Shown here in pieces: positions 6,401 to 14,650 of a DNA stretch of 20,933 nt. The notes beneath the pieces were generated by a model, which was not told the DNA's origin, did no database searches, and saw only the letters and a list, made by a program, of their open reading frames with translations. Origin of the DNA: CAYGWX01 sp964353855 [NCBI: uncultured bacterium] (GTDB lineage Bacteria > Edwardsbacteria > CAYGWX01); the NCBI GenBank assembly GCA_964353855.1, contig CAYGWX010000043.1, positions 1-20,933 on the forward strand. The letters run 5' to 3'. Each line of letters starts with the position of its first letter. Position 1 is the first letter of the stretch. Made by a program: the position numbers and the translations under genes.

Positions 6401-6593
6401 GGGTTTACGTCCTCGAAAGATCACTCGGCGGAGGGAGCCTCCAGGTTCCGCTCCGTTTCGTTCCCTACTATTTTGTGGGCATTTAACGTCACAAATCTAA
6501 ACCCAAGGAGGTGAGGCTGGAAAGGATTACAAAGGGATTTGGATCCGGGCGGAGCTATATGCGGAACTTTAAGAAGAAAAGGAGATAGGGACG
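6401..6593 (+). promoter_or_regulatory. Long 5' leader of the S8 protease gene, with a possible leader peptide
   Basis: This leader is unusually long for the window. It can fold GGAGG/CCTCC inside GCGGA/TCCGC (about 6428-6452). A strong ribosome site, AAGGAGGTGAG (6505-6515), lies about 80 nt before the real start. The frame from GTG 6511 or CTG 6517 stays open to TAG at 6586-6588, with an in-frame ATG at 6559. It would encode about 25 residues ending in the basic run NFKKKRR. It would stop 5 nt before the protease ATG, inside the protease ribosome site. This could couple translation or control it. No known riboswitch class was recognised. Confidence 0.4.
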
Positions 6594-9500
6594 ATGAGAC
6601 GTTGGATAGGGTTGGTTTTGGCTCTGGGGCTGCTCTGGGCTACCGGGGCCTGGGCCGGGATGATCGGGCCGCGGCTGCAGGGGATTTTAAGCACGGCGAG
6701 TCCGGATCAGAAGATTCCTGTGAACATCGCGTTAAAGCAGCAGGCGGACAATGCGGCTCTGGAGAAGGGCTGCGTGGGGAAGAGCAAGGAGGGACGCTGG
6801 GCGTACGTGGTTTCGGAGCTGAAGCGGCTATCCGAGGTAACCCAGCGGGACCTGTTGTCCTCCCTGGCGGCCCAGGAGGCGATGGGGCAGGTATCGCGGG
6901 TGAGTCCGTTGTGGATCGTGAACGCGGTGGGCTGTGATGCCACGCCGGGAGCGATCCAGTCGCTGGCGGCCCGGTCAGAGGTGTGGTATGTGGAGTACGA
7001 CCGGGTGGGTGCGACCCTGAACGCGGAGAAAGGGACGCCCTCGGATCCTCCCGGGGTGAGCTCGACCGAGCCCAACGTGCGGGTGGTGGGTGCGGACTCG
7101 GTGTGGAACCTTCTGGGGTATAACGGGGACAACGTGATCGTGGGGGAGGTGGACACCGGGATACGGTATACCCACCTGGACCTGGTCGGGCATATGTGGA
7201 ACTCCTCGGTGTATCCCAACCACGGGTTCAACTTTGCGTCCAACCAGTTCACGCGCGGGGGCAACGTGGGGCCCAGCCCGTACGACTCGCTGACGCCCTT
7301 GGACTACTACGGGCACGGGTCGCACTGTGCCGGGATCGTGTCTGGAGACGGGGCCTACGGGAACGGGGTGCGGGACACGGTGGGGATTGCGCCGAAGGCG
7401 CGGATGATGTCCGTGCCTGTGGACGTGTATCTGCACACGCCGTATCCGGACACGGCGATGGAGAACGAGACGATGGAGGGGATGCAGTTCTGCGTATCGC
7501 CGACGCGGGATCCCTCGAACCATGCGCAGGTGATCACGATGTCGCTGGGGCTGGTCGCGTCCTGGCTTCCGGTGCGGGCGTTGTGGCGTCAGGCCGAGAC
7601 GAACATCATGACGGCGGGGATCGTGCACTGCGTGGCGGCTGGGAACGAGGGGCCGACGGCGCGGAGCATCCGGACGCCCGGGGACGTGCCCGGGCCCTGG
7701 CACCATCCGTCGGACGGGACCGGGGGCCAGTCCGGGGTGATCTCGATCGGGGCCACGGACAACAGCGACAACGCGGCCAGCTTCACGTCGATCGGGCCTG
7801 CGGACTGGGGCTCGGTGCCGCCGTACAACGACTATGTCTATCCTCCGGGGCTTAACAGGCCCGATGTGGCCGCGCCCGGGGTGAATATCTTTTCCACCTA
7901 TAACACCAACGACCAGTCCTACACCACGATGTCCGGGACGTCGATGGCGACACCCTGCGCGGCCGGGGTGGTAGCCCTGATGCTGGACAAGAACCCGACG
8001 CTTCTGCCCTGGCAGGTGGACAGCATTCTGCAGCGGTCGGTGCGGCCGTTGGGGACGCAGCCCAAGAACAACACCTTCGGGACGGGGCGGATCAGCGCCT
8101 ACCAGGCGGTGTTAAACACGCCGTTCGCCTACTCGCAGTTCATGCTCGCCGCCGTCGCGGCCGACACGATCAGTCCGACCGCGGCCAAGACGGACTCGGT
8201 GACGGTCTCCTCGATGTCCAGCTTCAACTTCCCGGTGACCATGACCCTGGACTCCATCCGTCCGGCCACCGGCACGATCGCCGTGGCCTTCAACCCCAAC
8301 CCGGTGACGCCCCCGCCCAACGGGAGCATCAAGACCGGGATGCGGATCACGACCACCGCGACTCCGCAGAACAACTATGTCCTCTACTATCACGGGACCG
8401 GGGATACCATCACCCGTCGGGCCACGCTGAACCTCTGGGTTACGGCGCCGACCTTCGTGCTTCAATCCACGCCGCGGACCCGGACGGTATTCTTGGGGGA
8501 CAGCACGACCTACGCCGACTCCGTGATCTCGATTTCGGGATACACCAATCCCTGCACGCTGTCGGCCACGGTGAACCCGCCGGCTCCCTCGATCACGGTG
8601 AGCTTCCTGCCGGACAACGTCGTGATTCCCACCGGAGGTCGGACGATGAAGGTGCGCACGACCGGGCAGACCCCGGCTGGAACCTTTATCATCACGGCGC
8701 AGGCCCGCAACGGGGGCACGGTCCGGACGGTGGAAGATACGTTGATTGTGCGTTACCCGGTGCAGGGGCCCGATCCCTACGGCTACTATGCCTACGATAA
8801 CACGGACGCGATCTTCGAGAACGCCCCGACCTACAGCTGGATCGAGCTCAACCCCGCGCGGGGCGGAAACGGGACCGCGGGGCCCCAGGGCGACGATGCT
8901 AACATGCTGTTGGCGGCCGGGATCCGGGCCAGGGCCTACGGGACGCACGCCAACAACATCACGATGTGCACCAATGGGTTCGTCGCGATCAACACCGCTG
9001 CGGTCGGATCGCCTTACACCAACGCCGCCCTGCCCTCGACGAGCTTTGTGGCCAACGGGGTGGCGGCCTTCTGGGACGACCTGACTGTCTCCGGGACCGG
9101 GACCAGCTGGTACCGCTCCGACGCCAACCAGCGGTTCATCTGCGAGTGGGACTCTGTGCCCACGCTGGGCGGACAGTACGCCGGGGCGTTTGAGATCATC
9201 GTCTACGACACCAGCCTGACCCCCGGGACCGCTACCACCCGGGACTGCGAGGTCGTCCTGCAGTGGCGGAATGTGGGCAGCCTGGCTTCGATGACCGTGG
9301 GCCAGCAGAACATGGCGCTGAACGTGGGGTTAAACTGCTTCAACAACGGGACTTACGACCCCATGATGGCCCCGATCACCGCTGGCCGGGCGACGAAGTT
9401 CACGACCGACCCGCCTCGGCTGCGGAGCGGAGTGGATCTCGGTCCGGTGTTCTCCAACCTGCCTTTGCGCTTCGCCCTGGGGCCGGCGGTGCCGAACCCC

Positions 9501-9743
9501 TCCAAGGGCAACGTGGGCATCTCCTTCGACCTGCCAGTGGAAACCCAGGTATCGCTGAAGGTCTACAACCTTTCCGGCCAGCTGGTCAAGACGCTGGTTG
9601 CCGGGAAGGAGAAGGCCGGCTACAAGCACGTCTCCTGGGACGGCCGGAGCGAAAACGGCACGCGGACGGCTTCGGGGGTGTACTTCTACCGCCTGGAGGC
9701 CGGCTCCTTCGCTGCCACCAAGAAGCTCGTGGTCGTGCGGTAA
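6594..9743 (+). CDS. Secreted subtilisin-like S8 serine peptidase with T9SS sorting domain
   Basis: The protein has 1049 residues. The ATG at 6594 follows AAAAGGAGA at 8-9 nt. Parts in order: signal peptide (GLVLALGLLWATGAWA); I9-like propeptide ending LWIVNAV, then EVWYVEYDR; S8 catalytic domain at about 150-515; an Ig-like region; a nidogen-like beta domain from about 729; and a FlgD/T9SS sorting domain (LKVYNLSGQLVKTL, WDGRSENGTR, GVYFYRLEAG, ending LVVVR). The triad is complete: Asp187 (EVDTGI), His241 (GHGSHCAG) and Ser450 (SGTSMATP), with oxyanion Asn351 (AAGNEGP). The propeptide and domain order resemble bacillopeptidase F-like S8A enzymes. It is likely exported and anchored or released at the cell surface to degrade external protein. 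It has its own promoter and terminator. Third codon positions in the first half are strongly G-ending, more so than in the upstream paralog. Confidence 0.95.
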   Translation: MRRWIGLVLALGLLWATGAWAGMIGPRLQGILSTASPDQKIPVNIALKQQADNAALEKGCVGKSKEGRWAYVVSELKRLSEVTQRDLLSSLAAQEAMGQVSRVSPLWIVNAVGCDATPGAIQSLAARSEVWYVEYDRVGATLNAEKGTPSDPPGVSSTEPNVRVVGADSVWNLLGYNGDNVIVGEVDTGIRYTHLDLVGHMWNSSVYPNHGFNFASNQFTRGGNVGPSPYDSLTPLDYYGHGSHCAGIVSGDGAYGNGVRDTVGIAPKARMMSVPVDVYLHTPYPDTAMENETMEGMQFCVSPTRDPSNHAQVITMSLGLVASWLPVRALWRQAETNIMTAGIVHCVAAGNEGPTARSIRTPGDVPGPWHHPSDGTGGQSGVISIGATDNSDNAASFTSIGPADWGSVPPYNDYVYPPGLNRPDVAAPGVNIFSTYNTNDQSYTTMSGTSMATPCAAGVVALMLDKNPTLLPWQVDSILQRSVRPLGTQPKNNTFGTGRISAYQAVLNTPFAYSQFMLAAVAADTISPTAAKTDSVTVSSMSSFNFPVTMTLDSIRPATGTIAVAFNPNPVTPPPNGSIKTGMRITTTATPQNNYVLYYHGTGDTITRRATLNLWVTAPTFVLQSTPRTRTVFLGDSTTYADSVISISGYTNPCTLSATVNPPAPSITVSFLPDNVVIPTGGRTMKVRTTGQTPAGTFIITAQARNGGTVRTVEDTLIVRYPVQGPDPYGYYAYDNTDAIFENAPTYSWIELNPARGGNGTAGPQGDDANMLLAAGIRARAYGTHANNITMCTNGFVAINTAAVGSPYTNAALPSTSFVANGVAAFWDDLTVSGTGTSWYRSDANQRFICEWDSVPTLGGQYAGAFEIIVYDTSLTPGTATTRDCEVVLQWRNVGSLASMTVGQQNMALNVGLNCFNNGTYDPMMAPITAGRATKFTTDPPRLRSGVDLGPVFSNLPLRFALGPAVPNPSKGNVGISFDLPVETQVSLKVYNLSGQLVKTLVAGKEKAGYKHVSWDGRSENGTRTASGVYFYRLEAGSFAATKKLVVVR

Positions 9744-9761
9744 CCTTCTAACCTTATCATC

Positions 9762-9790
9762 AGGGGCGCTGGCAACAGCGCCCCTTTTCC
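9762..9790 (+). terminator. Rho-independent terminator of the S8 peptidase gene
   Basis: GGGGCGCTG (9763-9771) pairs with CAGCGCCCC (9776-9784) on a GCAA tetraloop. It is followed by TTTTCCTGT. Confidence 0.92.
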
Positions 9791-9798
9791 TGTCCTGT

Positions 9799-9828
9799 TT
9801 GACTTGGATTTTTAAAACATGGTATAAT
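9799..9828 (+). promoter_or_regulatory. Sigma-70 promoter of the hydro-lyase operon
   Basis: TTGACT (9799-9804), 18-bp spacer, perfect TATAAT (9823-9828) with an extended TGG. The start is predicted near 9835, about 30 nt before the TTG start codon. Confidence 0.88.
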
Positions 9829-9865
9829 AAACGAAAGGATATTCCACGAACAGGAGGCCGTTCTT

Positions 9866-11116
9866 TTGGGTAAAACAATCATAGAAAAGATCATTCAGGC
9901 TCACTCCGAAGAGGAGGTTCAAGCCGGCAAGATCGTCTGGATGGACCTGGACGTGCGCTCGGCCCGGGACTTCGGCGGAGCGAACGTGGTCCAGCACTTC
10001 CGCAGGGAATACCCCGGGGCGAAGGTGGCGGACGCCGGGAAGACCTTCTTCACCTTCGACTGCGTGGCCCCGGCGAACACCATCCCCTACGCCAACAACC
10101 AGCACCTCTGCCGGCTCTTCGCCCGGGAGCAGGGCCTCCGGGTCTACGACGTGGACTCCGGGATCGGCTCGCACGTGCTCATCGAGGAGGGCCTGGTCCT
10201 ACCCGGGACCACGGTGGTGGGCACGGACAGCCACCTGAACATCATGGGCGCCGTGGGCGCTTTCGGGCAGGGCATGGGCGACGGGGACATCGCCTTCGCG
10301 TTCAGGGCCGGCAAGACCTGGTTCGAGGTGCCGGAGACGATCAAGGTTCATGTGAAGGGGACCTACGAGTATCCGACCACGGCCAAGGACCTGACGCTCG
10401 CCGTTCTGAAACGCTTCGGCGCGGACGGGTGCCTGGGGAAGGCGGTGGAGTTCTATGGCGAGGCCATTGAGGCCCTGGACCTGGCCGGGAGAATCACCCT
10501 GTCCAGCATGGCCACGGAGATGGGCGCCATCGCGGCCCTCATCCCGCCCTCCGGAGCAGTGGTCAAGGAGCTGGAGAAGCGCTCCCGGACAAAAAGCCTG
10601 AAGCCCGTTCTCGCGGACCCGGGCGCTTCTTACAGCGAGACCGTGACCCTTGACGTGAGTGGTCTTCCGCCTTTGGCCTCGCGGCCCGGGCACCCCGAGG
10701 ACGTGGTGGAGGTCTCCTCGCTCCAGGACGTGAAAATAGATTCCGCCTTCATCGGCTCCTGCACGAATGGCCGATACGAGGACTTCCAGCTCGCGGCCAC
10801 GATCCTCTTGGACAAGAAGGTTGCCCCCGGGGTGATGGTCAAGGCCGTGCCGGCGACCAAGGAGGTCTTCGGCCAGCTTCTGGAAAACGGGCTGGTCGCG
10901 GCCCTGTTCGCCTCGGGCGTCATCGTCTCCCACAGCGGGTGCGGAGGGTGCGCCTCGGGCCAATTGGGCATGACCGGGAAGGGCGAGGTCCAGGTCTCGA
11001 CCTCCAACCGCAACTTCCGGGGAAAGCAGGGGGACGGAGAGACCTACTTAGTCAGCCCGGCCACGGCCGTGGCATCGGCCATCGCGGGCCGGATCGTCTC
11101 GGCAAGCGAGATCTGA
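9866..11116 (+). CDS. Aconitase/3-isopropylmalate dehydratase family, large subunit (LeuC/HacA-like)
   Basis: The protein has 416 residues, the size of the stand-alone LeuC/HacA-type large subunits. It starts at TTG 9866, 8 nt after AGGAGG (9852-9857); no ATG fits. The [4Fe-4S] ligands of the aconitase superfamily are present: Cys299 in GSCTNGR, and Cys359 and Cys362 in SGCGGCASG. VGTDSH and GKTWFEVPETIKV are family motifs. The enzyme dehydrates and rehydrates a hydroxy-tricarboxylic or dicarboxylic acid, such as isopropylmalate in leucine synthesis, homocitrate or citrate. The residues after DSH read LNIMGAVGAFGQGMG, not the THTCT/TYGALGAF of typical LeuC, and no other leucine gene is in the window, so the substrate stays open. 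It forms an operon with the small subunit, whose start is 15 bp beyond this stop. Confidence 0.9.
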   Translation: MGKTIIEKIIQAHSEEEVQAGKIVWMDLDVRSARDFGGANVVQHFRREYPGAKVADAGKTFFTFDCVAPANTIPYANNQHLCRLFAREQGLRVYDVDSGIGSHVLIEEGLVLPGTTVVGTDSHLNIMGAVGAFGQGMGDGDIAFAFRAGKTWFEVPETIKVHVKGTYEYPTTAKDLTLAVLKRFGADGCLGKAVEFYGEAIEALDLAGRITLSSMATEMGAIAALIPPSGAVVKELEKRSRTKSLKPVLADPGASYSETVTLDVSGLPPLASRPGHPEDVVEVSSLQDVKIDSAFIGSCTNGRYEDFQLAATILLDKKVAPGVMVKAVPATKEVFGQLLENGLVAALFASGVIVSHSGCGGCASGQLGMTGKGEVQVSTSNRNFRGKQGDGETYLVSPATAVASAIAGRIVSASEI

Positions 11117-11131
11117 GGGAGTGGAAAACGC

Positions 11132-11668
11132 ATGAGCCAGAAGCCGACCAAGATCAAAGGGCGGGCCTGGGTCATCCTGGACCCGGGCGGGAGTCCGGTT
11201 CATAACATCGACACGGATATGATCTATCATAACGCCCATCTGGCGATCACGGACCTCGGGCTGATGGGCCAGTATGCCTTCGGAAACCTGAAGGGCTGGG
11301 AGGGTTTTCCCCAAAAGGCCAAGCCCGGGGACCTGGTGGTCGTGGGAAAGAACTTCGGGGCGGGCTCCTCGCGCCAGCAGGCCGTGGACTGCTTCGCTTC
11401 GCTGGGCATCGGAGCAATCCTGGCCGAGTCCGCGGGCGCGATCTATTACCGGAATGCAGTCAATTCCGGATTTCCGATGTTCCTTTGTCCCGACATCTGC
11501 TCCGGGGGCGGAGTGAAGGACGGGGACGAGTTGGAGGTGGACTTCGCCACGGGAAAGGTCACGAACCTCACGTCAGGCAAAGCGATATCAGGGGGCAAGC
11601 CCTTCTCCAGGGTCCAGATGGACATTTACCAGGCCGGGAGCCTGTTCGCCTACGGGAAGCAATTATAG
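11132..11668 (+). CDS. Aconitase/3-isopropylmalate dehydratase family, small subunit (LeuD-like)
   Basis: The protein has 178 residues. The ATG at 11132 follows GAGGGAGTGG. It is the swivelling small-subunit domain: HNIDTDMIYHNAHL matches the family's D-x-DTD-x-I substrate loop, and KNFGAGSSRQQAV matches the NFG.GSSR segment whose Ser/Arg bind the substrate carboxylate. Most LeuD proteins read GCGSSREHA, so the GAGSSRQQA variant fits a side branch of the family. The loop after DTDMIY (HNAHLAITDLG) is where substrate specificity is set in this family, and it lacks the YLRT-type loop described for homoaconitases. It pairs with the large subunit encoded just upstream to form the heteromeric hydro-lyase. 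Confidence 0.9.
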   Translation: MSQKPTKIKGRAWVILDPGGSPVHNIDTDMIYHNAHLAITDLGLMGQYAFGNLKGWEGFPQKAKPGDLVVVGKNFGAGSSRQQAVDCFASLGIGAILAESAGAIYYRNAVNSGFPMFLCPDICSGGGVKDGDELEVDFATGKVTNLTSGKAISGGKPFSRVQMDIYQAGSLFAYGKQL

Positions 11669-11711
11669 GGCCCGCCTCCAGACGTTTTGACGGTCCCCCG
11701 GCTGCCCTTAG

Positions 11712-11743
11712 AAAGGCTCCTACATGTGAGACAAGGGGCCTTT
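11712..11743 (+). terminator. Possible terminator hairpin after the hydro-lyase operon
   Basis: AAAGGCTCC (11712-11720) can pair with GGGGCCTTT (11735-11743), 9 bp including one G-T pair, over a 14-nt loop. No clear T-tract follows, so it may only be an attenuating or processing hairpin. Confidence 0.35.
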
Positions 11744-11812
11744 AAGCGTCTTAACCCGGGGAGAGAAGGGAGAAACCCCTCCCATCCTCAAATCCCGCCC
11801 CTACACCCAAAA

Positions 11813-11851
11813 CCTACCCTCCCCCAAAGGGGGAGGGTAGGAGCGTTTTTA
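11813..11851 (+). terminator. Rho-independent terminator, 13-bp perfect stem
   Basis: CCTACCCTCCCCC (11813-11825) pairs with GGGGGAGGGTAGG (11829-11841) over an AAA loop. It is followed by AGCGTTTTTA. It lies 145 bp past the small-subunit stop and immediately before the 11-bp-period array. Confidence 0.8.
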
Positions 11852-11860
11852 GGGTCTGAC

Positions 11861-11973
11861 CAAGCCAGGAACAAGCCAGGTGCAAGCCAGGAGCAACCCA
11901 GGTTCAAGCCAGGTACAACCCAGGATGCTCCCGGCACTGTGTAGCTCTCCGGTAGCACCCCTATAGCCCCTCC
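11861..11973. repeat. Degenerate 11-bp-period tandem array B
   Basis: Six 9-mers, CAAGCCAGG or CAACCCAGG, recur exactly every 11 bp at 11861, 11872, 11883, 11894, 11905 and 11916, with 2-nt variable spacers. After a decayed stretch, three further 11-bp units start at 11941, 11952 and 11963 (GTAGCTCTCCG, GTAGCACCCCT, ATAGCCCCTCC). On the minus strand the order is GCTAC-type units, then TGGGTTG/TGGCTTG-type units. This is the same order as array A on the plus strand (AGGAGGGCTAC, then TGGGTGT units). Confidence 0.85.
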
Positions 11974-12078
11974 CCCGCGCTGCACGCGTCCCTTTTTTTG
12001 AGACCAATGGAGAGATTCGGAATGGTCACTCATTTAAAACCAGATCCTGAGTCCAACTTGTGGCGGCGAGGACTGAAA

Positions 12079-12097
12079 GGGCGCACGGGGTGCGCCC
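12079..12097 (+). other. Hairpin overlapping the promoter of the barrel-protein operon
   Basis: GGGCGCA (12079-12085) pairs with TGCGCCC (12091-12097) over CGGGG, followed by TCTTGAATTT. It could be a weak terminator for upstream read-through placed directly against the -35 box. Confidence 0.4.
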
Positions 12098-12099
12098 TC

Positions 12100-12128
12100 T
12101 TGAATTTCCCGGCCCTTTGGTGTAAGAT
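12100..12128 (+). promoter_or_regulatory. Probable promoter giving a near-leaderless transcript
   Basis: TTGAAT (12100-12105), 17-bp spacer, TAAGAT (12123-12128). The ATG at 12136 begins 8 bp after the -10 box, where transcription itself would start. Confidence 0.55.
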
Positions 12129-12135
12129 AAGGGAC

Positions 12136-13980
12136 ATGAGAAGATGGATCGCGACCGGAAGGTCGCTCCTATGCGGTCTCTCCCTGTTTCTGATTGCAGC
12201 TTGGAGCCCCGCCCCGGCTCAGGAGGCCGGGCCGGACAGTTCGCGCATCGGGGACCTCTCGCTCTCCGCTTCCCGGTTCCGGGACCTCACCTCGTTCACC
12301 ACGACCTTCCACCGTTCGGTCAATCCAGCCCAAGGGCTCTCCTACGCCATTGGCTGGTCGAGCACGGATGCGGGGAACAACACCCTAGCGCGAAACCAGA
12401 AATCCCGGGGGGCGAGCCTGGGCCTGGAGTACGGCCTCGCCTCCTGGCTCCGCCCCTTCCTCAAGACCGAAGGACTGACCTCTTCTGATGCGGGAACAGG
12501 TTACAAAAACAGGACCTACAGAAGCTCAGCCCAGGCCGGGGTGCGCCTCACCCCGCTCCCGAACCTTGAGGTCAGTCCGGGGATGGGGCTGGTCTCGGAG
12601 AAATTCCTCTCAGGAAGCGGCGGGCCGGAGGTGACCCGGGACAATTCGGGAAGAAGCTATTCCCTGACCGCGGCCATCACCCCCACTCCCTCTTTTCCTC
12701 TGGAAGGGAAATTCTCGGAGAGCTTGGAGTCCCAAGGCCTGCTCACCACCCACGAGGTCTCGGGGATGGGGAGCGTTGCCAAAGTCCTGTTCGGGCGGCA
12801 GAGCCTGCGGGCGGACCTGGAGGGGTTCCGGGGGAAGTACTCCTATCCCTTAGGGGCTGCGAACGAGGAGAAGCGCCAGAAGATGAGCCGGTTCCGGCTC
12901 TCCTACGAACTCCTGAATATGAAGCGGATCCAGGGACGGCTCTCCGAGACGCATTCCGAGGAGACCTACGACTACCGCTCCCCGGACCCCTCGCTTTCAT
13001 CCCCGACCAAGGATTTCGGGAAGAAGGAGGATCTCCTTCTGGGCTCGCTCGCCTACCATCCCTGGCAGAGCCTGGATTTAGGGTGCACGATGCGCCGTGC
13101 CAAGGGCAAGAACGCCTACCCCAACCAGCCCATCAACACCCAGATCCTGGACAGCAAGGCCTTGGAGGTCCGGGCCCAGGCCAGGCCCAACGCCTACTCG
13201 GTCCTGGACTTCGTCCAGACCTTCGGCTTGGACTCCTACAACTTCCCGCACTCGTTCAACTTCAATGCCCGAGACCTGGGCAGCGGGTCCACGTTCTTCC
13301 GGACCACGATCCAGGCCACGAAGACGACCCGGCTGGGAATGAGCATCCAAGTCCGGCAGGACCACCAGGTGTATGTGAAGCCCGAGATGTCGGCCAACAA
13401 CCGCTGGACCCGCTCCTATCAAGTCGCTCCGCTCCTGGCTTTCACGCCGTTTTCCTGGCTCCTCTGGTCCCAGAGCTACGCGCTGCGCGCGGACTACAAC
13501 CTGTACGACTTCGTGCCCAACAACAACCTCCTCCTGCGCTCGGTCTCGTTCCAGGACTCCCTGCGGTTCGGACCGGCGGGCAGAGAGGACTTCGTGTTCC
13601 TCGCGTTCGGGGGGCAGGTCCAGAGCCAGGGACCCTACCTCTACGACGCGGCCAAGAAGACCTACGGGTACTACACCTCGCGGGAGAACTCCCGGTATTC
13701 CTTCGGGCTGGGGGCCAGCCAGGTCTTACGCAAGGGCGGCTTGAGGATCACACCGGGGTATTCCTACGAGCGGCGGAAAGTCGTGGATTACCAGCCGGAC
13801 ACGAGCTATACCAGGCTCCTGGCAAACGTGCAGTCCCGGGTGATCGTGCAGGACCTCTCGCTGGGGGCCGAGGCCCGGCTTTGGAAACGGGCCAGCGTCT
13901 CGCTTCAGGCCATGCGCAGCCTGCGGCAGGGAGAGGAGAGCTACTGGGACGTGCGGGCCCTGCTGGACTGGAGGCTCTGA
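12136..13980 (+). CDS. Predicted outer-membrane beta-barrel protein, function unknown
   Basis: The protein has 614 residues. I chose the ATG at 12136 because it opens a normal signal peptide (MRRWIATGRSLLCGLSLFLI, with cleavage likely near SPAPAQ); the frame is open further upstream, but that part overlaps the promoter and hairpins. The mature protein is rich in alternating polar/aromatic strands separated by turns (for example TYRSSAQAGVRLTPLPNLEV, YSFGLGASQVLRKGGLRITP). It shows DSYNF, SYALRADYNLYDF and RYSFGLG segments and ends in RALLDWRL. This is the look of a long TonB-independent barrel, with no plug or POTRA domain seen. I do not recognise a named family. The stop is 2 bp before the next start, so it is coupled to the phosphatase gene. 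Confidence 0.8.
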   Translation: MRRWIATGRSLLCGLSLFLIAAWSPAPAQEAGPDSSRIGDLSLSASRFRDLTSFTTTFHRSVNPAQGLSYAIGWSSTDAGNNTLARNQKSRGASLGLEYGLASWLRPFLKTEGLTSSDAGTGYKNRTYRSSAQAGVRLTPLPNLEVSPGMGLVSEKFLSGSGGPEVTRDNSGRSYSLTAAITPTPSFPLEGKFSESLESQGLLTTHEVSGMGSVAKVLFGRQSLRADLEGFRGKYSYPLGAANEEKRQKMSRFRLSYELLNMKRIQGRLSETHSEETYDYRSPDPSLSSPTKDFGKKEDLLLGSLAYHPWQSLDLGCTMRRAKGKNAYPNQPINTQILDSKALEVRAQARPNAYSVLDFVQTFGLDSYNFPHSFNFNARDLGSGSTFFRTTIQATKTTRLGMSIQVRQDHQVYVKPEMSANNRWTRSYQVAPLLAFTPFSWLLWSQSYALRADYNLYDFVPNNNLLLRSVSFQDSLRFGPAGREDFVFLAFGGQVQSQGPYLYDAAKKTYGYYTSRENSRYSFGLGASQVLRKGGLRITPGYSYERRKVVDYQPDTSYTRLLANVQSRVIVQDLSLGAEARLWKRASVSLQAMRSLRQGEESYWDVRALLDWRL

Positions 13981-13982
13981 CG

Positions 13983-14633
13983 ATGAAGCCCATCGTGCTC
14001 ACGGACTTCGACGGCACGGCGTGCCAAATTGACATCGGGGAGAACCTGATGCGGAAGCACGCCGGGCCGGAGTGGCCCGCGCTCATCGCCGATTGGAAGG
14101 CCGGCCGGATCACCACGACCCAGTGCTTCACCCGGGAGTGCGAATTAGCCAGGCTCAGCCGGGAGACCGTCCTCACGTTCGCCCGAAAGCAGTCGCTTGA
14201 GCCCGCGTTTCTCGCGTTCCGGGATGTCCTCCGCCCGCAAGGCGTTCCCTTAGTCATCCTTTCGGACGGCCTGGACATCTACATCGAGCTGCTCCTCAAG
14301 CAGCACGGGATCCGGGACGTGGCCTTCTTCGCCAATCACGCGTCCTTCCCGGAGGGTCATCTCATGCCGGAGTTTCCTTACTTCGAAGAGGGATGCGGGT
14401 CCTGCGGGAACTGCAAGGGAAGCCACATCCAGCGCTACAAGCAGGAGGGCTATTCCCCGGTCATCTTTGTCGGCGACGGACTCTCGGACCGGTGCGTGGT
14501 GGGAAAGGCCGACATCCTGTTCGCCAAGGACGACCTCCTGGACCATGTTCGAAAAAAGGGCGTGGAGGCGATTCCGTTCAATGATTTCCACGATGTGCAT
14601 CGGGAGCTGGTCAAGAGGAGCATCATCAGGTAA
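13983..14633 (+). CDS. HAD-superfamily phosphatase, MtnX/phosphoserine-phosphatase-like
   Basis: The protein has 216 residues. The ATG at 13983 sits behind TGGAGG in the end of the preceding gene. All HAD motifs are visible: motif I TDFDGT with nucleophile Asp8 and acid/base Asp10; motif II LSDG with Ser94; a lysine in NCKGSH; and motif IV VGDGLSD with Asp165 and Asp169. The helical cap lies between motifs I and II (about 20-85), as in class IB enzymes. The GCGSCGNCKG cysteine cluster and the overall length match MtnX-like phosphatases (methionine salvage enolphosphate phosphatase). No other methionine-salvage gene is nearby, so a phosphoserine or other small phosphomonoester is equally possible. 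It is cytosolic, with no signal peptide. Confidence 0.85.
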   Translation: MKPIVLTDFDGTACQIDIGENLMRKHAGPEWPALIADWKAGRITTTQCFTRECELARLSRETVLTFARKQSLEPAFLAFRDVLRPQGVPLVILSDGLDIYIELLLKQHGIRDVAFFANHASFPEGHLMPEFPYFEEGCGSCGNCKGSHIQRYKQEGYSPVIFVGDGLSDRCVVGKADILFAKDDLLDHVRKKGVEAIPFNDFHDVHRELVKRSIIR

Positions 14634-14650
14634 CGCTGAGGAGGCGAGCG

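Noticed and set aside
11998-12135. Upstream in-frame start for the barrel protein
   Set aside because: The extension runs through a hairpin and the probable promoter, and would bury the signal peptide about 46 residues inside the protein.
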